Assembly: GCA_002350765.1 (NCBI GenBank)
Contig: DEFK01000015.1
Span: 141,632 to 195,326, forward strand
Direction: 5' to 3'
Length of the DNA: 53,695 bases
Source of the DNA: Ruminococcaceae bacterium UBA2854
Lineage (GTDB): Bacteria; Bacillota; Clostridia; Oscillospirales; Acutalibacteraceae
Position numbers and translations under genes: made by a program. This document shows positions 45,328-53,626 of the stretch, piece by piece; within the stretch, counting starts at the first letter, position 1; each line of letters begins with the position of its first letter. The notes below the pieces were generated by a model. The model had not been told where the DNA came from. It saw only the letters and a program-made list of their open reading frames with translations, and ran no database searches.

Positions 45328-45825
45328 TTATAATATTTCCTTAACGCTCTTACCGCGGATAGCGGCTACTTCCTCAGCTGTACGCAGAGTTGAGAGTCCC
45401 TGAAGGGTAGCTCTTACTACGTTGCAGGGGTTATTAGAACGTAAAGCCTTTGTACGGATATCTCTGATACCTACAGCCTCTACAACCGCACGTACGGGAC
45501 CGCCCGCGATAACTCCTGTACCGGGAGCGGCGGGCTTCATAAGAACTCTGCCCGCGCCATATGCGCCGATTACCTCATGCGGAATTGTTGTGCCTCTTAA
45601 GGATACCTTAATGAGATTCTTCTTAGCGTCTTCGATACCTTTACGGATAGCGTCGGGAACTTCGCCCGCCTTACCGATACCGAAACCTACTGTACCTTCG
45701 CCGTCGCCTACAACTACGAGCGCGGCAAACTTATAGATACGACCGCCTTTTACTGTTTTAGAAACTCGGTTGATAGTTACAACTCTCTCCACGAGCTCTT
45801 TAGTTGTTTCTACATTTTTAGCCAA
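45328..45825 (-). CDS. rpsE: 30S ribosomal protein S5
   Basis: Decoding-fidelity protein at the mRNA entry. 165 residues. The double-stranded RNA-binding-like N-domain (VVTINRVSKTVKGGRIYKFA) and GFGIGKAGEVPDAIRKGIED are typical. RVLMKPAAPGTGVIAGGPVR starts the C-domain. No sign of spectinomycin-resistance deletions in the VSKTVKGG loop. Confidence 0.98.
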   Translation of the reverse strand: MAKNVETTKELVERVVTINRVSKTVKGGRIYKFAALVVVGDGEGTVGFGIGKAGEVPDAIRKGIEDAKKNLIKVSLRGTTIPHEVIGAYGAGRVLMKPAAPGTGVIAGGPVRAVVEAVGIRDIRTKALRSNNPCNVVRATLQGLSTLRTAEEVAAIRGKSVKEIL

Positions 45826-45843
45826 AGTAATTCCTCCCCTTCC

Positions 45844-46203
45844 TTAGAAATTGAGGCCGCCCTCACGGGCGCCTTCGGCCAATTCCTTAACACGGCCGTG
45901 ATAGATGTTTCCGCCTCTGTCGAATACGACATCGGTGATTTTCTTCTCAGCTGCTCTTTCGGCAACGAGCTTGCCGACTGCTCTTGCAGCTTCTTTGTTT
46001 CCGCCGTTGCCTGTGATAGACTTATCAAGACTTGAAGCCTGGCAGAGAGTAACACCCTTTACGTCATCAATAATCTGAGCGTAGATGTTATTCTGGGAGC
46101 GGAAAACACATAAACGGGGGCGCTGAGCAGTGCCGCTGATTTTACCGCGAATTCTCTTATGTCTGTTCAGACGAGCTTTCTTAGTATCAGGTCTGTTTAT
46201 CAT
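45844..46203 (-). CDS. rplR: 50S ribosomal protein L18
   Basis: Binds 5S rRNA in the central protuberance with L5. 119 residues. A basic N-terminus (KKARLNRHKRIRGKISGTAQ), RPRLCVFRSQNNIYAQIIDD and the end GRVKELAEGAREGGLNF match the family. 18 nt before rpsE. Confidence 0.98.
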   Translation of the reverse strand: MINRPDTKKARLNRHKRIRGKISGTAQRPRLCVFRSQNNIYAQIIDDVKGVTLCQASSLDKSITGNGGNKEAARAVGKLVAERAAEKKITDVVFDRGGNIYHGRVKELAEGAREGGLNF

Positions 46204-46222
46204 TTGTTATTCACTCCTTTAA

Positions 46223-46765
46223 TTATTTACCCTTACCGGCTTTGCCTTCCTTGCGGCGGATATATTCGTCAACGTACTTAATACCTTTACCCTTATAAGG
46301 CTCGGGCGGACGTTTTTCTCTAACCTCAGCGGCAAACTGACCTACCTTTTGCTTATCAATACCTGAGATTATGATTTTGTTGGGGTTAGGAACCTCGATT
46401 TTAATATCGTCGGTATCCTCAACAATTACCTTGTGAGAATATCCGAGGTTCATAACGCACTGCTTACCCTTCTTTTCAACACGGTAACCAACGCCGTTAA
46501 CCTCGAGTTCCTTTTTGTAGCCTTCTGTTACGCCTGTTACCATATTGGCGATAAGCGAACGTGTCAGGCCGTGTAAAGAACGATTTACCTTATTGTCGTC
46601 AGGACGTGTAACGGTTATCTCTTCGCCCTTTACCTCAACCGTCATAGCGGGGTTGAATTTGAAGTCTAAGGTTCCCTTGGGACCCTTTACTTCGATTACA
46701 CCGTTGTCTACTTTAACAGTAACACCGGCGGGAATATTTATAGGTTTTCTTCCAATTCGAGACAT
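46223..46765 (-). CDS. rplF: 50S ribosomal protein L6
   Basis: Two similar domains at the base of the stalk. 180 residues. Starts MSRIGRKPINIPAGVTVKVD and has the C-terminal signature RPPEPYKGKGIKYVDEYIRR. Normal length. 14 nt after rpsH. Confidence 0.99.
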   Translation of the reverse strand: MSRIGRKPINIPAGVTVKVDNGVIEVKGPKGTLDFKFNPAMTVEVKGEEITVTRPDDNKVNRSLHGLTRSLIANMVTGVTEGYKKELEVNGVGYRVEKKGKQCVMNLGYSHKVIVEDTDDIKIEVPNPNKIIISGIDKQKVGQFAAEVREKRPPEPYKGKGIKYVDEYIRRKEGKAGKGK

Positions 46766-46779
46766 TTTCGCACCTCCTA

Positions 46780-47178
46780 TTACCAGATATACGCGAGAAT
46801 TTCGCCGCCGACATGCTCAGCTCTAGCCTTGCGGTCGGTCATAACACCCTTTGAGGTTGAAACGATAGCGACACCTAAGCCCTTCATAACCTTAGGCATA
46901 TCCTCTACGTTACTGTATACTCGTAAACCGGGCTTTGATACGCGGCGAAGTCCTGTGATAATGGGAGTTTTACCCTCACCGTACTTAAGCGCAACCTTAA
47001 TAACGCCCTGTTTACCATCCTCGATAACTGTGAAGCTCTTGATATAACCCTCGTCAACAAGAATCTGACAGATGTCTTTCTTTAAGTTAGAAGCGGGTAT
47101 TTCAACAGTATCATGTTTCGCTGAGTTTGCATTACGGATTCTTGTAAGTAAATCAGCTATTGTATCTGTGATTTGCAT
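46780..47178 (-). CDS. rpsH: 30S ribosomal protein S8
   Basis: 16S rRNA helix 21 binder, and translational repressor of the spc operon in E. coli. 132 residues. Starts MQITDTIADLLTRIRNANSA. ISTSKGVMTDRKARAEHVGG is the C-terminal signature. Standard length. It starts 17 nt after the rpsN stop codon. Confidence 0.98.
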   Translation of the reverse strand: MQITDTIADLLTRIRNANSAKHDTVEIPASNLKKDICQILVDEGYIKSFTVIEDGKQGVIKVALKYGEGKTPIITGLRRVSKPGLRVYSNVEDMPKVMKGLGVAIVSTSKGVMTDRKARAEHVGGEILAYIW

Positions 47179-47195
47179 ACCTTTTTACCTCCCTT

Positions 47196-47381
47196 TTACC
47201 AGCTTGCTTTCTTTACGCCCGGGATTTCGCCTTTATAAGCGAGCTCACGGAAGCAAATACGGCAAACTCCGAATTTACGGAGGTAGGCGTGTGGTCTACC
47301 ACAGATTTTACATCTTGAATAATTACGAGTAGAGAACTTCTGCTTTCTCTGCTGTTTAATTTTCATAGCAGTCTTAGCCAC
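47196..47381 (-). CDS. rpsN: 30S ribosomal protein S14, zinc-dependent type
   Basis: 61 residues, the short type Z form. Zinc ligands are in CKICGRPHAYLRKFGVCRIC, and the end is LAYKGEIPGVKKASW. It lies between rplE and rpsH as expected for the C+ form of Firmicutes. Confidence 0.99.
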   Translation of the reverse strand: MAKTAMKIKQQRKQKFSTRNYSRCKICGRPHAYLRKFGVCRICFRELAYKGEIPGVKKASW

Positions 47382-47393
47382 AACAATCCCTCC

Positions 47394-47933
47394 TTATCTT
47401 GCAAACGGCGCGCCCATAAGTGTTAATAACTCACGAGCCTCTTCGTCAGTTTTAGCGGTTGTGATAAAGCTGATATCCATACCACGAACCTTGTCTACCT
47501 TATCGTAGTCGATTTCAGGGAAGATAAGCTGCTCTTTAAGACCCATAGAGTAGTTGCCTCTACCGTCGAAAGAGTCAGGATTAATTCCTCTGAAGTCACG
47601 TACACGAGGGAGAGCTACGTTAAAGAGTCTGTCTAAGAACTCGTACATTCTCTCGCCTCTTAATGTTACCTTAGCGCCGATAGGCATACCCTCACGGAGC
47701 TTGAAGTTAGCGACAGATTTCTTAGCTCGGCAAACGAGAGCTTTCTGGCCTGTGATAATACCGAGGTCATTAACGATAGCGTCGATAACCTTAGCGTTTT
47801 CCTTAGCCTCGCCAGCGCCTACGTTTACAACGATTTTATCGAGCTTGGGAATCTGCATTACACTCTTATAGGAGAACTTCTTCATAAGAGCCGGTGCAAC
47901 TTCGTCATTATAAAATTTCTTAAGTCTAGCCAT
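47394..47933 (-). CDS. rplE: 50S ribosomal protein L5
   Basis: 5S rRNA binder of the central protuberance. 179 residues. LDKIVVNVGAGEAKENAKVI at residues 30-50, the segment LRGERMYEFLDRLFNVALPR and GLKEQLIFPEIDYDKVDKVR all match. 14 nt after rplX. Confidence 0.99.
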   Translation of the reverse strand: MARLKKFYNDEVAPALMKKFSYKSVMQIPKLDKIVVNVGAGEAKENAKVIDAIVNDLGIITGQKALVCRAKKSVANFKLREGMPIGAKVTLRGERMYEFLDRLFNVALPRVRDFRGINPDSFDGRGNYSMGLKEQLIFPEIDYDKVDKVRGMDISFITTAKTDEEARELLTLMGAPFAR

Positions 47934-47947
47934 TTCTTATATCCTCC

Positions 47948-48265
47948 TTAAATCACTTCGCCGCATTTTCTGCAGATACGGCCCTTGGAGCCGTCTTCGA
48001 AAATCTTGTGGCCAATTCTTGTCGGCTTCTTGCAGCGAGGACAAACAATCTGAACCTTATCGGCGTACATCGCTGCCTCAGCCTTGATGATACCGCCCGG
48101 CTCGCCCATTCTTCTGGGTTTAACGTGCTTGGAAACCATATTGATCTTCTCAACGATAACCTTACGCTCGCTGGGAGATACCGCTAATACAGTACCCTGT
48201 TTGCCCTTATCTTTACCGCTTAATACTACTACGGTGTCGCCTGTTTTTACATGAACCTTATTCAT
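47948..48265 (-). CDS. rplX: 50S ribosomal protein L24
   Basis: Assembly initiator near the tunnel exit. 105 residues. The KOW motif KTGDTVVVLSGKDKGKQGTV is at the N-terminus; IVCPRCKKPTRIGHKIFEDG and CRKCGEV at the C-terminus hold a four-cysteine site common in some Firmicutes L24. 15 nt after rplN. Confidence 0.98.
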   Translation of the reverse strand: MNKVHVKTGDTVVVLSGKDKGKQGTVLAVSPSERKVIVEKINMVSKHVKPRRMGEPGGIIKAEAAMYADKVQIVCPRCKKPTRIGHKIFEDGSKGRICRKCGEVI

Positions 48266-48280
48266 TATGTGACACCTCCA

Positions 48281-48649
48281 TTAAAGTACTTCGGGAGCAA
48301 GGGATAAGATTTTAAGATAACCCTTATCACGAAGCTCTCTAGCGACAGGTCCGAAGATACGAGTACCCTTGGGGTCCTTATCTTCCTTGATAATAACTGC
48401 CGCGTTTTCATCGAAGCGGATGTAAGTACCGTCATCGCGGCGTACTCCCTTAGCAGTACGAACGATTACAGCCTTAACAACTTCGCCCTTCTTTGTAACA
48501 CCGCCGGGAGCAGCCTTCTTTACGGAAGCAACTACAACATCGCCGATGTTAGCGTATCTTCTTCTTGTACCGCCGAGAACACGAATGCACATAAGTTCCT
48601 TTGCGCCTGTGTTGTCAGCGACTTTTAATAAAGTTTGTTGCTGTATCAC
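48281..48649 (-). CDS. rplN: 50S ribosomal protein L14
   Basis: Five-stranded barrel at the subunit interface, target of the silencing factor RsfS. 122 residues. Starts MIQQQTLLKVADNTGAKELM; IRVLGGTRRRYANIGDVVVA and GTRIFGPVARELRDKGYLKI are diagnostic. 13 nt after rpsQ. Confidence 0.99.
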   Translation of the reverse strand: MIQQQTLLKVADNTGAKELMCIRVLGGTRRRYANIGDVVVASVKKAAPGGVTKKGEVVKAVIVRTAKGVRRDDGTYIRFDENAAVIIKEDKDPKGTRIFGPVARELRDKGYLKILSLAPEVL

Positions 48650-48662
48650 AGTGTGTTCCTCC

Positions 48663-48920
48663 TTATTTAGCCTTTTCTACAATCTCGACGAGACGATATC
48701 TTTTATCCTTCGAAAGAGGACGTGTCTCCATAACCTTAACACGGTCGCCGATATGAGCCTCATTATTTTCGTCATGAGCCTTAAGACGACGGGAGCGCTT
48801 AACGACCTTATTATAAAGCTTGTGCTTTACGCTGTCCTCGATAACAACTACGATTGTCTTGTCCATTTTATCGGACGCGACTCTACCGATTACAGTTTTT
48901 CTCATATTTCTGTCAGCCAT
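48663..48920 (-). CDS. rpsQ: 30S ribosomal protein S17
   Basis: OB-fold 16S rRNA binder. 85 residues. RKTVIGRVASDKMDKTIVVV and the DRVKVMETRPLSKDKRYRLV signature near the C-terminus are present. 17 nt after rpmC. Confidence 0.99.
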   Translation of the reverse strand: MADRNMRKTVIGRVASDKMDKTIVVVIEDSVKHKLYNKVVKRSRRLKAHDENNEAHIGDRVKVMETRPLSKDKRYRLVEIVEKAK

Positions 48921-48937
48921 TGTTATGTCCTCCTTCC

Positions 48938-49141
48938 TTATTCTTCGCTCTCGGCAAGCTCGATCTCGCGGAGTACGGTTGATACTCTAGCGATATCCTT
49001 CTTAACCGCCTTGATGCGCGCCGGGTTTTCCAGCTGATTGATAGCGAGCTGGAAACGAAGGTTAAATAACTCTTCTTTCAGGTCCTTGAGCTTAGTTTCG
49101 AGCTCTTCTACAGGAATCTCTCTAAGTTCTGATGCTTTCAT
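48938..49141 (-). CDS. rpmC: 50S ribosomal protein L29
   Basis: 67 residues, two helices next to the tunnel exit. Starts MKASELREIPVEELETKLKD; FNLRFQLAINQLENPARIKA is the family core. It overlaps the rplP stop by 1 nt. Confidence 0.98.
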   Translation of the reverse strand: MKASELREIPVEELETKLKDLKEELFNLRFQLAINQLENPARIKAVKKDIARVSTVLREIELAESEE

Positions 49142-49569
49142 TACTGCTCAACCTCCTGATCTGATTTTCTAACAAATTTACATTTAATCGGGAGCTTAGT
49201 GGACGCGAGACGCATAGCTTCACGAGCTGTATCCTCGTCTACGCCGCCGCCGATCTCAAACATAACTCTGTCGGGTTTAACAACAGCTACCCAATACTCG
49301 GGAGCACCTTTACCTTTACCCATTCGGGTTTCGGCAGGTCTTGCTGTTACGGGCTTGTCGGGGAAGATTTTAATCCAAACCTTACCGACACGCTTGCAGT
49401 AACGTGTCATAGCGACACGGGCTGCTTCTATCTGGTTGGAAGTAATCCAGGCAGGCTCTAATGCCTGTAAGCCGAAATCACCGTAAGTAACCTTGTTACC
49501 GCGATACGCTCTGCCTGTCATACGACCTCTGTGAACACGTCTGTATTTCACACGCTTTGGCATCAGCAT
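49141..49569 (-). CDS. rplP: 50S ribosomal protein L16
   Basis: Organises the A-site and central protuberance. 142 residues. MLMPKRVKYRRVHRGRMTGR is the usual Gram-positive start, read from 49569 with GGAGG upstream. GKGKGAPEYWVAVVKPDRVM is near the end. Its start overlaps the rpsC stop by 1 nt, so the two are coupled. Confidence 0.99.
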   Translation of the reverse strand: MLMPKRVKYRRVHRGRMTGRAYRGNKVTYGDFGLQALEPAWITSNQIEAARVAMTRYCKRVGKVWIKIFPDKPVTARPAETRMGKGKGAPEYWVAVVKPDRVMFEIGGGVDEDTAREAMRLASTKLPIKCKFVRKSDQEVEQ

Positions 49570-50285
49570 TATTTTCTGCCTCCTTCCTTACGAGGCTTTC
49601 TGTCTCTCTTCTCTCTTCTGTCGCCGCGTTCGCGTCTTTCGCGTCTGCCTTTATTCTCGTTAAGAACCTCGCCCTTATAAAGCCATACTTTAATACCTAT
49701 CTTACCGTAGGTTGTATCAGCCTCGGCGAAGCCGTAATCGATGTCTGCGCGAAGTGTCTGAAGAGGAATTGTACCCTCGTGATAAGTTTCGCTTCTCGCG
49801 ATTTCAGCGCCGTTAAGACGGCCTGAACACATAACCTTGATACCCTTAGCTCCGAGCTTCATAGCGTTTCTGATAGCCTGCTTCATAGCTCTACGATAAG
49901 CGATACGCTTTTCGAGCTGAGCCGCGATGCTCTCGGAAACGAGCTGAGCGTTTAAGTCAGGGTTTTTAATCTCTACAATATTGATAGCAACAGGCTTTTT
50001 GAGGAAGTTCTCGCACTGTACGCGGAGCTTCTCGATCTCAGAGCCGCCCTTACCGATAACCATACCGGGTTTGCCGCAGTGGATGTGGAGTCTTACTCTC
50101 TTGCCGTCACGTTCAATTTCGATTTTTGAAATTCCAGCGGGATAAAGCTGCTTTTTAAGAGTTTTACGGAGATTATAGTCCTCTACGAGGGTATCGCCGA
50201 AATCCTTCTTGTTAGCAAACCAACGGGAATCCCAATTTTTGATGATACCTACACGGAGACCGTGCGGATTAACTTTTTGTCCCAT
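49569..50285 (-). CDS. rpsC: 30S ribosomal protein S3
   Basis: mRNA entry-channel protein. 238 residues. MGQKVNPHGLRVGIIKNWDS is the N-terminus; the KH domain has GMVIGKGGSEIEKLR. The C-terminal domain has GSGRLNGAEIAR-like SGRLNGAEIARSE. A basic tail (RRERRERGDRREKRDRKPRK) is longer and more Arg-rich than average. Confidence 0.99.
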   Translation of the reverse strand: MGQKVNPHGLRVGIIKNWDSRWFANKKDFGDTLVEDYNLRKTLKKQLYPAGISKIEIERDGKRVRLHIHCGKPGMVIGKGGSEIEKLRVQCENFLKKPVAINIVEIKNPDLNAQLVSESIAAQLEKRIAYRRAMKQAIRNAMKLGAKGIKVMCSGRLNGAEIARSETYHEGTIPLQTLRADIDYGFAEADTTYGKIGIKVWLYKGEVLNENKGRRERRERGDRREKRDRKPRKEGGRK

Positions 50286-50300
50286 ACTTTAAACCTCCCC

Positions 50301-50639
50301 TTATTCTTCTTTTTCCTTGAGCACAAGGGCAATGTGGGATGTTCTCTTGTTAATTCTAAAGGCTCTACCCTGTGCTCTGGGTCTGATTCTCTTAAGGATA
50401 GGACCTGCTGTCGCGTTAGCGTGCGCGATATAAAGTTTAGATACATCCATATCGTGGTTATTCTCTGCGTTAGCCATAGCGGACTTGAGCACCTTTAATA
50501 TAGGAGTACAAGCGGCCTTGGGGGTATGCTTGAGAACAGCCTCAGCATAAGTTACATCCTTGCCTCTGATAAGACCGAGTACAAGGTTAACCTTGCGTGG
50601 TGACATACGGACATATTTTGCATATGCCTTTGCTTCCAT
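50301..50639 (-). CDS. rplV: 50S ribosomal protein L22
   Basis: Lines the exit tunnel; macrolide-relevant beta hairpin. 112 residues. MEAKAYAKYVRMSPRKVNLV at the start and GPILKRIRPRAQGRAFRINK in the hairpin region, with no insertion or deletion visible there. 15 nt before rpsC. Confidence 0.99.
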   Translation of the reverse strand: MEAKAYAKYVRMSPRKVNLVLGLIRGKDVTYAEAVLKHTPKAACTPILKVLKSAMANAENNHDMDVSKLYIAHANATAGPILKRIRPRAQGRAFRINKRTSHIALVLKEKEE

Positions 50640-50659
50640 TGCAATACTCTCCTTCCGCC

Positions 50660-50929
50660 TTATGATGTCTTGGAACCGGAATGTCCCTTAAAGGTTCTGG
50701 TGGGAGCAAACTCGCCGAGCTTGTGTCCTACCATATCCTCGGTAACATATACCGGAACGTGCTTGCGTCCGTCGTGGACCGCAAATGTATGGCCTACAAA
50801 ATCAGGGAAAATTGTCGAGCTTCTCGACCAAGTCTTAAGAATTCTCTTTTCTCCCTTTTCGTTCATTTCCTGAACCCTTTTTAAAAGCTTAGGCTGGACA
50901 AAAGGGCCCTTTTTAGTACTTCTACTCAT
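50660..50929 (-). CDS. rpsS: 30S ribosomal protein S19
   Basis: Head protein with S13. 89 residues. Starts MSRSTKKGPFVQPKLLKRVQ; TWSRSSTIFPDFVGHTFAVH is the signature; the end reads TRTFKGHSGSKTS. 20 nt spacers on either side. Confidence 0.99.
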   Translation of the reverse strand: MSRSTKKGPFVQPKLLKRVQEMNEKGEKRILKTWSRSSTIFPDFVGHTFAVHDGRKHVPVYVTEDMVGHKLGEFAPTRTFKGHSGSKTS

Positions 50930-50949
50930 AATTAAGCTCCTTTCCTGCC

Positions 50950-51783
50950 TTACTTACCGTTTCTTCTGCGAACGATTAATCTATCGCTCTGCTTATGCTT
51001 CTTACGTGTCTTATAACCGAGAGCGGGTTTACCCCAGGGGGTAACAGGTCCCGGACGACCTACAGGTGACTTACCCTCACCACCGCCGTGGGGGTGATCG
51101 TTCGGGTTCATAACAGAACCGCGGACTGTGGGACGCCATCCCATATTTCTCTTACGACCGGCTTTACCGATCTTTACGTTCTCGTGGTCAGTGTTGCCGA
51201 CCTGGCCGATTGTTGCCATACAGCCCTCAGGAACGTTACGAAGCTCTGAACTCGGAAGTCTTAAAAGAGCTAATCCGTTTTCTTTCGCCATTAACTGAGC
51301 CATATTACCTGCTGAACGGGCGAGCTGAGCGCCGCGTCCGGGATAAAGCTCTACGTTGTGGACGAATGTACCTACGGGGATGTTCTTAAGCGGAAGCGCG
51401 TTACCGGGCTTGATATCCGCGTCGGGACCGGCGACTACTGTATCGCCGACCTTTAATCCCTCGGGAGCAACAATATAAGCTTTCTCGCCGTCTGTATATT
51501 CAATTAAAGCGATGAAAGCCGAGCGGTTCGGATCGTACTCTAAAGTAGCGACCTTACCCTCTACGCCGAATTTCTGGCGTTTAAAATCAATTATACGGTA
51601 CTTTCTGCGGTTACCGCCGCCTCTGTGGCGAACAGTAATTCTGCCGTAGCTGTTACGACCTGAATGCTTCTTTAAAGGAGCAAGTAAGCTCTTCTCGGGA
51701 GCGACCTTTGAAAGACCGGAGTAGTCAGTAACCGACTTATTTCTCATAGAGTTAATCGTCGGCTTGTAAACTTTAATAGCCAT
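50950..51783 (-). CDS. rplB: 50S ribosomal protein L2
   Basis: Peptidyl-transferase-proximal protein. 277 residues. KHSGRNSYGRITVRHRGGGN at the N-domain and the C-terminal signature NPNDHPHGGGEGKSPVGRPG with the essential His. GAGGAGAGTG lies before the start. A 280-nt non-coding stretch separates it from rplW, unlike every other junction in this cluster. Confidence 0.99.
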   Translation of the reverse strand: MAIKVYKPTINSMRNKSVTDYSGLSKVAPEKSLLAPLKKHSGRNSYGRITVRHRGGGNRRKYRIIDFKRQKFGVEGKVATLEYDPNRSAFIALIEYTDGEKAYIVAPEGLKVGDTVVAGPDADIKPGNALPLKNIPVGTFVHNVELYPGRGAQLARSAGNMAQLMAKENGLALLRLPSSELRNVPEGCMATIGQVGNTDHENVKIGKAGRKRNMGWRPTVRGSVMNPNDHPHGGGEGKSPVGRPGPVTPWGKPALGYKTRKKHKQSDRLIVRRRNGK

Positions 51784-52063
51784 TTAATTCACTCTCCTCA
51801 TGATGGCTTTGCGGGAATATGGCGATTCCCATACATTCATTGTGTCAAAACGCTTTATATATATAATGTATACAACCGAGGTTGTTTTAAAGCGATTTGA
51901 ACAAGCGTTTAACAGCGTTCAAAATCGATTTGGATTTTCGAGAGAATTTTTTGTTGAGCAAGGACTAAACCGGAGAAAGGCTGGCGCCTTTCGAGGATTT
52001 AGGACGAAGCTCAGCGGAAAATAATCCGAAAAGGCAATTCGACTTTTGGGCGATGTTGAACGC
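51784..52063. other. Unexplained 280-bp stretch between rplW and rplB
   Basis: Other junctions here are 0-73 nt. The stretch holds a strong hairpin (GATTTTGAACGC / GCGTTTAA..GTTCAAATC region, about 51890-51935), a second one GAAAGGCTGGCGCCTTTC (51976-51993), and CATGATG / CATCATG inverted repeats near its two ends (51796, 52069). A plus-strand frame 51800-52024 lacks a ribosome binding site and family resemblance. It may be an inserted repeat or a structured leader for rplB. Confidence 0.6.
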
Positions 52064-52357
52064 TTACATCATGCCTTCAAAAAATTCGATATTTTTGCTG
52101 TCCTCAGTTAAGGTTACATAAGCCTTTTTCCAAGACCTTGTATAGCCTCCGTTATTCTGACCCTGACGACGGAAATGTCCGCGTACATTAACGGTATTAA
52201 CCTTAGCTACTTTTACCTTAAAGAGTTCCTCGCAAGCTTTAGCGATTTCAATTTTGTTTGCTGTTTTAGCAACTTCAAAGGTGTACTTCTTGTCAACGGT
52301 GCCGAGCATACTTTTCTCGGTGATTACCGGACGAATGATAATATCCTGAGCTATCAT
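52064..52357 (-). CDS. rplW: 50S ribosomal protein L23
   Basis: Exit-tunnel protein and docking site for trigger factor and SRP. 97 residues. IIRPVITEKSMLGTVDKKYT and KVAKVNTVNVRGHFRRQGQN are typical. It overlaps rplD by 4 nt (ATGA type). Confidence 0.99.
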   Translation of the reverse strand: MIAQDIIIRPVITEKSMLGTVDKKYTFEVAKTANKIEIAKACEELFKVKVAKVNTVNVRGHFRRQGQNNGGYTRSWKKAYVTLTEDSKNIEFFEGMM

Positions 52358-52977
52358 GCGTATACCTCCTCGATTTTGCTTACCGCATCCTTAACGATAA
52401 CGAGCTTCTCAGCGTTTAAGATATCATAAACATTAAGCTCGTTGACCTGAGCGGTTTTAACCCCCTGAATATTGGAAGCTGATTTAATAACCTTCTTGTC
52501 TACCTCGGGCAGAACGATTAAGGCTTTTCCGTCAGCGCCGATAGCCGAAAGCATTTCAACCATAACCTTGGTCTTGAACTCGTCGAGAGCGATAGCGTCT
52601 ACAACGATAATCTCGCTGTCAGCAGCTTTTACGGAAAGAGCTGACTTCATAGCAAGTCTCTTAACTTTCTTGTTTACGGAGAAGCTGTAACTTCTCGGCT
52701 TGGGAGCGAATACTACGCCGCCGTGAGTCCACTGGGGAGCTCTTGTTGAGCCGTGACGAGCGCGTCCTGTACCCTTCTGTCTCCAGGGCTTCTTACCGCC
52801 GCCGGAAACCTCGGCTCTTGTGAGGGCTGACTGTGTGCCCTGACGCTGATTAGCGAGGTAGCTTACTACCATCTGGTGCATTACAGTTTCGTTAGGCTCA
52901 ATACCGAAAACAGCGTCGTTTAAATCAACTGTACCTGTTTTCTTGCCTTTCATATCTACTACATTAACACTTGGCAT
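52354..52977 (-). CDS. rplD: 50S ribosomal protein L4
   Basis: Tunnel protein and, in E. coli, a regulator of the S10 operon. 207 residues. MPSVNVVDMKGKKTGTVDLN at the start; QGTQSALTRAEVSGGGKKPW and RQKGTGRARHGSTRAPQWTH form the tunnel loop without visible macrolide-type changes. 16 nt after rplC. Confidence 0.99.
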   Translation of the reverse strand: MPSVNVVDMKGKKTGTVDLNDAVFGIEPNETVMHQMVVSYLANQRQGTQSALTRAEVSGGGKKPWRQKGTGRARHGSTRAPQWTHGGVVFAPKPRSYSFSVNKKVKRLAMKSALSVKAADSEIIVVDAIALDEFKTKVMVEMLSAIGADGKALIVLPEVDKKVIKSASNIQGVKTAQVNELNVYDILNAEKLVIVKDAVSKIEEVYA

Positions 52978-52993
52978 TTAAAGTCCTCCCTTC

Positions 52994-53626
52994 TTACGCT
53001 TTAACGGCATCTTTAATAACTACGATGCCCTTGTTCGGTCCCGGGATAGCGCCCTTGATAGCGATTAAGTTGTTCTCAACGTCAACCTTTACTACTGTAA
53101 GGTTCTGAACAGTAACTTTCTCAGCTCCGAGGCGACCGTTCATCTTCTTGCCCTTGAATACTCTCGAGGGGGATGAACACATACCGATTGAACCGCCGTG
53201 ACGTACGTTAGGACCTGTACCGTGTGTTTCTTTAAGTCTGTGGAAATTCCAGCGCTTAATAACACCTGCTGTACCTTTACCCTTGCTGGTACCTGTAACG
53301 TCAATCTTGTTTCCTGCTTCAAAGGTGTCAGCCTTAACGATATCGCCGATTGTATAAGCGTCTGTGTCGTCAAAACGGAATTCCTTTAAAACCTTCTTGG
53401 GAGCGACGTCGTTCTTAGCGAAGTGACCCGCGATAGGCTTCTTAACCTTGTTGGGCTTTAAATCACCGAAGCCAAGCTGAACTGCCGCGTAACCGTCGTT
53501 TTCTACTGTCTTCTTAGTAACTACGGCGCAGGGGCCTGCTTCTACTACAGTAACAGGAACGACGTTTCCTGCTTCGTCGAAAATCTGTGTCATACCGATT
53601 TTCTTTCCGATTAATGCTCTTTGCAT
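52994..53626 (-). CDS. rplC: 50S ribosomal protein L3
   Basis: Early 50S assembly protein. 210 residues. MQRALIGKKIGMTQIFDEAG at the start and FHRLKETHGTGPNVRHGGSI, GKKMNGRLGAEKVTVQNLTV near the end. It has an AAGGAGGAATAG ribosome binding site. First ribosomal gene seen here; rpsJ is expected upstream but lies outside the window. Confidence 0.99.
   Translation of the reverse strand: MQRALIGKKIGMTQIFDEAGNVVPVTVVEAGPCAVVTKKTVENDGYAAVQLGFGDLKPNKVKKPIAGHFAKNDVAPKKVLKEFRFDDTDAYTIGDIVKADTFEAGNKIDVTGTSKGKGTAGVIKRWNFHRLKETHGTGPNVRHGGSIGMCSSPSRVFKGKKMNGRLGAEKVTVQNLTVVKVDVENNLIAIKGAIPGPNKGIVVIKDAVKA

Noticed and set aside
51800..52024. Plus-strand 74-codon open frame in the rplW-rplB gap
   Set aside because: No ribosome binding site (the upstream CTCTCCTC is the rplB site on the other strand), no recognisable family, and it runs over the hairpins of the spacer. 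Treated as non-coding.
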